Assembly (NCBI GenBank): GCA_910588775.1
Contig: CAJURH010000037.1
Coordinates: 1 to 19,325 of the forward strand
Length of the DNA: 19,325 nt
Direction: 5' to 3'
Origin: an uncultured Lachnospiraceae bacterium
Lineage (GTDB): Bacteria; Bacillota; Clostridia; Lachnospirales; Lachnospiraceae
A program made the position numbers and the translations under genes. The notes beneath the pieces were generated by a model. It searched no databases. It saw nothing but the letters and a program-made list of their open reading frames with translations, and was not told where the DNA came from. Shown here piece after piece: positions 15,135 through 19,325 of this stretch (its first letter is position 1; every line of letters starts with the position of its first letter).

Positions 15135-16311
15135 ACGGGTTTTTGTAATCGTGATTGATTCCCTGGGCGTGGGGGTTATGCCGGATGGAGAGAAATTCGG
15201 AGACGTCGGCGTGAACACGCTGGGGCATATCTCGGAGTCGGTGGACACGTTTCGCATTCCCCATTTGCAGAGGCTGGGAATAGCCAATCTCACGCCGCTG
15301 AAGCAGGTGGAGGCGGTGGAAGAGCCGTTGGGCCGCTACGGGGTTTTACGGGAGAAGAGCAATGGCAAGGACACCATGACCGGACACTGGGAGATGATGG
15401 GGATTGAGACAAAAACGCCTTTTCAGACATTTACAAAACAGGGCTTTCCACCAGATCTGATTGCGGAGCTGGAGCGGCGCACCGGCCACAAGGTGATTGG
15501 AAATAAGAGCGCCAGCGGCACGGCTATTATAGAGGAACTGGGGGAGGAAGAAATTGCCACTGGACACATGATTGTCTATACGTCGGCGGATTCCGTGCTG
15601 CAGATTTGCGGAAATGAGGAGACCTTTGATCTTCAGGAGCTGTACCGCTGCTGTGAGATTGCCCGGGAGCTGACTCTGCGGGAAGAATGGAAAGTGGGAC
15701 GGGTGATTGCCAGGCCCTATGTGGGCAAGAAGAAAGGGGAATTTGAGCGCACCAGCAACCGGCATGACTACGCGCTGAAACCCACAGGCAGGACGGTGTT
15801 AAATGCGTTAAAGGAAAATGGTTACGACGTGATTTCCGTGGGCAAGATTGCGGACATTTTCGACGGGGAAGGGATTACCCAGTCCAATAAATCCCAGTCG
15901 TCCGTTCACGGCATGGAGCAGACCATTGCGTTGGCAGACCAGGATTTTGAGGGGCTTTGTTTCGTGAATCTGGTGGATTTCGACGCGAAATGGGGCCACC
16001 GGAGAAATCCGCAAGGATACTGCGACGAACTGGAGCGGTTTGATGAGAAATTGGGGACGCTGCTGGAGCGTCTGCGGGATGACGACCTGTTGATTATCAC
16101 GGCTGACCATGGCAACGACCCCACTTATAAGGGAACAGATCATACCAGGGAGAAGGTTCCATTCCTGGCCTACGCAAAATCCATGGAGCGAGAGGGAAGA
16201 CTGGAGGAGCAGGAAACCTTTGCTGTGATAGGGGCAACTATTGCGGAGAACTTCGGCGTGGCCATGCCGGAAAATGCCATTGGAGAGTCGTTGCTGGAAC
16301 ATTTGCAGTAA
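15121..16311 (+). CDS. deoB: Phosphopentomutase
   Basis: DeoB interconverts ribose-1-phosphate and ribose-5-phosphate (and the deoxy forms), linking nucleoside phosphorolysis to central metabolism. The 396 residues and motifs fit this alkaline-phosphatase-superfamily enzyme: Asp13 in VIDSLGVG, the phosphorylated Thr85 in KDTMTGHWE, Asp288 and His293 in VDFDAKWGHRR, Asp329-His330 in TADHGNDP, and His341 in TDHTREKVP, together forming the two-metal (Mn2+) site. The start at 15121 is supported by an AGGTGAAG-like site and the N-terminal MKKYKRVFVIVID pattern; it overlaps cdd by 14 bases. Confidence 0.97.
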   Translation: MKKYKRVFVIVIDSLGVGVMPDGEKFGDVGVNTLGHISESVDTFRIPHLQRLGIANLTPLKQVEAVEEPLGRYGVLREKSNGKDTMTGHWEMMGIETKTPFQTFTKQGFPPDLIAELERRTGHKVIGNKSASGTAIIEELGEEEIATGHMIVYTSADSVLQICGNEETFDLQELYRCCEIARELTLREEWKVGRVIARPYVGKKKGEFERTSNRHDYALKPTGRTVLNALKENGYDVISVGKIADIFDGEGITQSNKSQSSVHGMEQTIALADQDFEGLCFVNLVDFDAKWGHRRNPQGYCDELERFDEKLGTLLERLRDDDLLIITADHGNDPTYKGTDHTREKVPFLAYAKSMEREGRLEEQETFAVIGATIAENFGVAMPENAIGESLLEHLQ

Positions 16312-16332
16312 ATTTTGGAAAGGGCAAACAAG

Positions 16333-16974
16333 ATGGAGAGAGAGATTTTAAGACACGTAGATCACACGCTGTTGTCGCAGGCTGCCACCTGGGAGGAAAT
16401 CCGGGAGATCTTGGACGACGCTATGAAATATGAAGCGGCCTCCGCCTGCATTCCACCGTCTTATGTAAAGCAAGCGGCAGAGTATGTGCAGGGGAAATTG
16501 CCCATATGCACGGTCATCGGTTTTCCCAACGGCTATAGCACAAAAGAGACGAAAGTCTTTGAGGCCAGGGACGCCATTGCAAACGGCGCCTGTGAGATTG
16601 ACATGGTTATCCAGATCGGTTTCCTGAAAGATAAGCGGTTCGAGGAAATGGAAGAGGAAATCCGGGCGGTTCGCCAGGCGTGCCAGGACAAAGTTTTAAA
16701 GGTAATTATAGAGACCTGTCTGTTGACCCAGGAAGAGAAGGTGAAAATGTGTGAAATCGTGACCCGGGCAGGCGCGGATTACATTAAGACCTCCACAGGA
16801 TTTTCCACAGCGGGAGCCACCCTGGAGGATGTGGCGCTGATGAGAGAGCATATCGGTGGCCGTGTGAAGATTAAAGCCGCCGGAGGGATTGCTTCCTTTG
16901 AAGACGCCAAAGAGTTCCTGCAGGCAGGTGCGGAGCGGCTGGGGACCAGCCGTCTGATTCAAGCGCTGAAATAA
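16333..16974 (+). CDS. deoC: Deoxyribose-phosphate aldolase
   Basis: DeoC cleaves 2-deoxyribose-5-phosphate to glyceraldehyde-3-phosphate and acetaldehyde, the end of deoxynucleoside breakdown. The 213 residues form a class I aldolase TIM barrel with Asp90 in CEIDMVIQIG, the Schiff-base Lys152 in YIKTSTGFS and the helper Lys181 in VKIKAAGGI. ATG 16333 is chosen: GGAAAGGG ends 8 bases upstream, whereas the in-frame TTG at 16315 overlaps that site. It lies 21 bases after deoB and is the last gene of the operon, closed by a strong hairpin terminator immediately downstream. Confidence 0.97.
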   Translation: MEREILRHVDHTLLSQAATWEEIREILDDAMKYEAASACIPPSYVKQAAEYVQGKLPICTVIGFPNGYSTKETKVFEARDAIANGACEIDMVIQIGFLKDKRFEEMEEEIRAVRQACQDKVLKVIIETCLLTQEEKVKMCEIVTRAGADYIKTSTGFSTAGATLEDVALMREHIGGRVKIKAAGGIASFEDAKEFLQAGAERLGTSRLIQALK

Positions 16975-17022
16975 AAGAAGAGCCTGTCCGGTGAAAAAGA
17001 GCGCCGGACAGGCTTCTTTCTT
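16972..17022. terminator. Bidirectional terminator between deoC and nhaC
   Basis: A perfect 11-bp stem, AGCCTGTCCGG (16981-16991) with CCGGACAGGCT (17004-17014), encloses 12 bases. It is followed by TCTTTCTT on the plus strand and, read on the minus strand, by CTTCTTTTATTT. It separates the convergent deoC and nhaC transcripts and should work in both directions. Confidence 0.88.
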
Positions 17023-17032
17023 GAACAAAGGA

Positions 17033-18664
17033 TTAAGCCTTTGCCACATGTACTTTTCGTATAACGACCAGCGTTCCAATCATCAGAACGATGGCGATAG
17101 GCAGCGTAATGAACGCGTTGGGCACGAACCCGGCGATGATGTAGCTTACGAAGCTGACCGCAGCCACGGTGATGGCGTAGGGCAGCTGGGTGGATACATG
17201 GGTCACATGGTCGCACTGGGCGCCTGCGCTGGCCATAATGGTTGTGTCAGAAATCGGCGAGCAGTGGTCTCCACATACGGCGCCTGCCATACAGGCGGAT
17301 ACACAGATAACGCCAATGGGATTTCCCAGCGGGAACACGGCAAGGGTGATGGGAATCAGGATTCCGAAAGTTCCCCAGGAGGTGCCCGTTGCGAAAGCCA
17401 GGAACACGCCGATCAGGAACACGATTGCCGGAAGGAACGACTGGAAGCTGCTTGCGGAGCCTTGCACCAGAGCTTCCACAAACTGTTTTGCGCCCAGAGA
17501 ATCAGTCATCGCTTTCAAGCTCCAGGCGAAGGTCAGAATCAGAATGGCCGGGACCATGGATTTGAACCCTTCTGGAATCGCGTCCGTAATCTCTGCGAAT
17601 GAAATATTTCTGCGGATGAGATAGTAAATCATTGTCAACACCAGCGCCACGGCGGAACCCAGCATCAGTCCGATGGACGCGTCAGAATTGGAGAAAGCGT
17701 CCACGAAGCTGGTTCCCTCGAAGAAACCGCCTGAATAAATCATGCCCACAACGCAGGAGACAATCAAAACGGCGATGGGAAGAACCAAGTCCAGAACCTT
17801 TCCATCTGGATTGGAGGATTCCGCGGTGGCGGCGGCGTAGTCTTCCATGCCGGAGAAGATGTCTCCGTTTTCCTTGGCGTTCTTCTCATGTTTGGCCATC
17901 GGGCCATAGTCCATGCCAGTCAGAGCCAGGAAAATCATCATAATAATCGTCAGCAGAGCATAGAAATTAAACGGAATCGTCCGAATAAAAAGGTACAGGC
18001 CATTTCCATCTTCCACATAGCTGGCCACCGCCGCAGCCCAGGAAGATACGGGAGCGATGATGCACACAGGCGCAGCCGTCGCGTCGATGACATAAGACAG
18101 CTTTGCTCTGGAAATCTTACTTTTGTCGGACACGGGGCGCATAACGCTTCCAACGGTCAGGCAGTTGAAATAATCGTCGATGAAAATCAATACGCCCAGA
18201 GCGATGGTCGCCAGTTGCGCGCCGGCGCGGGTCTTGATATGGCTGGTGGCCCAGCGTCCGAACGCGGCGGAGCCTCCGGCTTTGTTCATCAATATAACCA
18301 TAATTCCGAGGATAACCAGGAATATCAGGATACCCACATTGTAAGCGTCGGAAAGCACAGATACAATTCCTTCGTTGAATACATGGGTAAGAGTTCCCTC
18401 GAAATTAAAATTCGAGTAGAGCAGACCGCCGATTACGATTCCCACGAACAGGGAGGAATACACCTCCTTCGTAATCAATGCAAGTCCGATTGCGATGATT
18501 GGCGGAAGAAGCGACCAGAATGTCATGTAAAAGTGGCTGGTGGGCTTCGCCGCCTCTTCTTCCGCGGCGTATGCCACAGCGGGGAAAAGAAGCGTGATGG
18601 CCGTAGTAAGAAACATCAGATGCATAAACAGACGTTTCTTGGATGTGTTTTGGTTCTTTTTCAT
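17033..18664 (-). CDS. NhaC-family Na+/H+ antiporter
   Basis: This 543-residue membrane protein has about a dozen hydrophobic helices. The most diagnostic segment is GDHCSPISDTTIMAS (from 465), followed by CDHVTHVSTQLPYA, the signature of NhaC-type exchangers of the ion transporter superfamily; FIDDYFNCLTVGSVMRP and ATGTSWGTFGI are further conserved stretches. Substrate is not certain: family members exchange Na+ for H+, and some relatives carry malate/lactate (MleN) or are candidate lysine transporters. Unusually, the N-terminus looks like a cleavable signal peptide (basic start, hydrophobic core, AYA at 31-33), followed by an acidic linker before the first helix. AGAGAGG precedes the ATG. 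A long structured leader lies upstream. Confidence 0.92.
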   Translation of the reverse strand: MKKNQNTSKKRLFMHLMFLTTAITLLFPAVAYAAEEEAAKPTSHFYMTFWSLLPPIIAIGLALITKEVYSSLFVGIVIGGLLYSNFNFEGTLTHVFNEGIVSVLSDAYNVGILIFLVILGIMVILMNKAGGSAAFGRWATSHIKTRAGAQLATIALGVLIFIDDYFNCLTVGSVMRPVSDKSKISRAKLSYVIDATAAPVCIIAPVSSWAAAVASYVEDGNGLYLFIRTIPFNFYALLTIIMMIFLALTGMDYGPMAKHEKNAKENGDIFSGMEDYAAATAESSNPDGKVLDLVLPIAVLIVSCVVGMIYSGGFFEGTSFVDAFSNSDASIGLMLGSAVALVLTMIYYLIRRNISFAEITDAIPEGFKSMVPAILILTFAWSLKAMTDSLGAKQFVEALVQGSASSFQSFLPAIVFLIGVFLAFATGTSWGTFGILIPITLAVFPLGNPIGVICVSACMAGAVCGDHCSPISDTTIMASAGAQCDHVTHVSTQLPYAITVAAVSFVSYIIAGFVPNAFITLPIAIVLMIGTLVVIRKVHVAKA

Positions 18665-18719
18665 CTTGCGTCCTCTCTTTCTTAAAGGGCTTAAAGACTG
18701 GGGAAAATAACTTTAGCGG

Positions 18720-18920
18720 TTTGCTGTGGGAAAGCAAAACAGCAAAGGCATTCCGACAATTATGCCCTCGAATGTTACAACTGGAGCCAGGACCTGCCAT
18801 CCTGCAATGGTGAAAATCTTGCCTCTTCAAGCGATCAGACAGCTCTATGTGGGACGGCGCGCCGGAAATTTTCCGATGCAGGAAGTGGAAGCATCCGCTT
18901 CATGCCTCCAAGGCCGTCTT
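18720..18920 (-). ncRNA. Candidate structured 5' leader RNA of nhaC
   Basis: The leader is hairpin-rich. Arms (plus coordinates): GACGGC 18853-18858 with GCCGTC 18913-18918, which closes a region holding an 8-bp hairpin 18887-18894/18902-18909; CAGGA 18788-18792 with TCCTG 18800-18804; GGCAT 18747-18751 with ATGCC 18762-18766; TTTGCTG 18720-18726 with CAGCAAA 18740-18746. In the 8-bp hairpin one pair is a G-U wobble if transcribed from the minus strand but an A-C mismatch on the plus strand, favouring the nhaC sense. Its position suggests a riboswitch or attenuator for the antiporter. I could not match it to SAM, lysine, cobalamin, glycine, c-di-GMP or T-box consensus from memory. The folding was done by eye. 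Confidence 0.35.
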
Positions 18921-18972
18921 TGTTTTGACTATTCAGTTGCACGGATGTATTTTATCCAAAACGGATAATCAG

Positions 18973-19001
18973 ATTTTAACACATATAGAGTAAAATTGCA
19001 C
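18973..19001 (-). promoter_or_regulatory. Weak candidate promoter for nhaC leader
   Basis: On the minus strand GTGCAA (19001-18996) and TAAAAT (18978-18973) are 17 bases apart. The -35 matches consensus at only three of six positions. If real, the transcript starts near 18966 and the leader is about 300 bases. Confidence 0.3.
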
Positions 19002-19065
19002 GTATCAGATGGCTTTTCCTTGAAAAAAATTGTAACAGTTGTCAAATGAGTTTCGCCGAAAGTTC

Positions 19066-19094
19066 TTGCATGGGCCAGAGGAAAGGGGTACAAT
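19066..19094 (+). promoter_or_regulatory. Sigma-A promoter of the TPP-controlled gene
   Basis: TTGCAT (19066-19071) and TACAAT (19089-19094) are separated by 17 bases. Transcription should begin near 19101, just before the riboswitch aptamer. Confidence 0.75.
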
Positions 19095-19111
19095 GATAAA
19101 ATAGTGAAAAA

Positions 19112-19196
19112 GACGGGAGCTTGCGCCACAGGCTGAGAGGAAGGTGTGCCCTTCGACCGGTGACCTGATTTGGATAATGCCAACGTAGGGATGTTT
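19112..19196 (+). promoter_or_regulatory. TPP riboswitch (THI element) aptamer
   Basis: The conserved core is plain: GGGAGC near 19115, GGCTGAGA at 19131-19138, GACCTGAT at 19162-19169, then GGATAATGCCA and ACGTAGGGA up to about 19191. It binds thiamin pyrophosphate. The one visible departure from the most common form is A in place of G in CCAACG. A hairpin terminator follows, so binding should stop transcription before the downstream thiamin gene. Confidence 0.96.
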
Positions 19197-19218
19197 TGGA
19201 ACGTGTTTTCGAATTCAT

Positions 19219-19253
19219 GACAGGAGCTGACGGGGCTTCTGTCTTTTTGTTTT
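19219..19253 (+). terminator. Expression-platform terminator of the TPP riboswitch
   Basis: GACAGGAGC (19219-19227) pairs with GCTTCTGTC (19235-19243), with one G-U wobble and a 7-base loop, followed by TTTTTGTTTTT. It lies between aptamer and start codon, as expected for transcriptional control by TPP. Confidence 0.85.
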
Positions 19254-19297
19254 TGGCGGTTTCAAAATTGTGTGGGATAAACAGGAGGAGGAAAATC

Positions 19298-19325
19298 ATG
19301 AAAACAGCGTTATCGGTTGCGGGGT
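19298..19325 (+). CDS. thiD: Start of probable hydroxymethylpyrimidine (phosphate) kinase (partial)
   Basis: Only nine residues are in the window, MKTALSVAG. They match the usual N-terminus of ThiD, which phosphorylates hydroxymethylpyrimidine and its phosphate for thiamin synthesis and begins with an ALTIAGSD-type strand. An AGGAGGAGG ribosome site (19283-19291) lies 6 bases before the ATG, and a TPP riboswitch with terminator precedes it, so a thiamin gene is nearly certain. The exact identity rests on the short match; the next residues should read like SDSSGGAGIQAD if this is right. Confidence 0.72.

Noticed and set aside
18670..18725. GCAAACC and GACGCAA on the minus strand, resembling pieces of a c-di-GMP-I riboswitch before nhaC
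   Set aside because: The two pieces are about 44 bases apart without the expected short stem, and GACGCAA runs straight into the start codon, leaving no room for the rest of the aptamer.
18784..18800. GAGCCAGGACCTGCC on the plus strand, resembling the B12 box of cobalamin riboswitches
   Set aside because: It lacks two bases of the box, no cobalamin core (GCCACTG) lies upstream, and no gene follows in that direction before the thiamin module.
18405..18830. 141-codon minus-strand frame overlapping the nhaC start
   Set aside because: It is out of frame with nhaC over more than 250 bases, has no ribosome site and no recognisable domain.
18726..18968. 80-codon plus-strand frame starting GTG
   Set aside because: No ribosome site, no recognisable product, and it lies opposite the structured nhaC leader.

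Overview
The window looks like chromosomal DNA of an anaerobic low-to-mid-GC member of the Bacillota, most likely a Lachnospiraceae-type Clostridia. Reasons: AddAB instead of RecBCD, a long glutamine-dependent NAD synthetase, strong AGGAGG-type ribosome sites with occasional GTG starts, a TPP riboswitch with a terminator platform, and a relic of the lysine-rich bacterial Ig-like surface proteins common in that family. No rRNA, tRNA, CRISPR array or intact mobile element was seen.

Layout. Positions 1-1570 are visibly AT-richer than the rest and mostly decayed: the tail of a possible membrane protein, a hairpin terminator (254-290), a long stretch with no supportable gene, and a relic of an Ig-like (probably plus fibronectin III-like) surface protein broken by in-frame stops. 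From 1587 on the DNA is gene-dense and GC-richer. nadE (+) meets a small membrane-anchored FMN_bind-like protein (-) tail to tail; their stops overlap and the nadE terminator is built from coding sequence of both genes. A (+) run follows: addB, addA (41-base overlap), a membrane-anchored class A beta-lactamase-fold serine hydrolase, and mntP (4-base overlap). Two half-size chromate-transporter (CHR) genes lie on (-), overlapping by 4 bases and driven by a textbook-perfect sigma-A promoter. Divergent from them is a compact nucleoside-salvage operon udp-cdd-deoB-deoC (+), closed by a strong terminator that can serve both strands. Beyond it is an NhaC-family antiporter (-) with a long, hairpin-rich 5' leader, and finally a (+) promoter, TPP riboswitch, terminator and the first codons of a probable thiD.

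How the genes work together. AddAB resects double-strand breaks for recombination. Cdd, Udp, DeoB and DeoC form a pathway from cytidine/uridine and deoxynucleosides to pentose phosphates, glyceraldehyde-3-phosphate and acetaldehyde. MntP, the CHR pair and NhaC are ion transporters. NadE makes NAD, and the TPP switch controls thiamin-pyrimidine salvage or synthesis.

Most of the window is ordinary housekeeping. The best candidates for something undescribed are the structured leader upstream of nhaC (about 18720-18920, minus strand), which I could not match to a riboswitch class I remember, and the dual-coding terminator between nadE and the FMN_bind-like gene. No decisive new system is evident.
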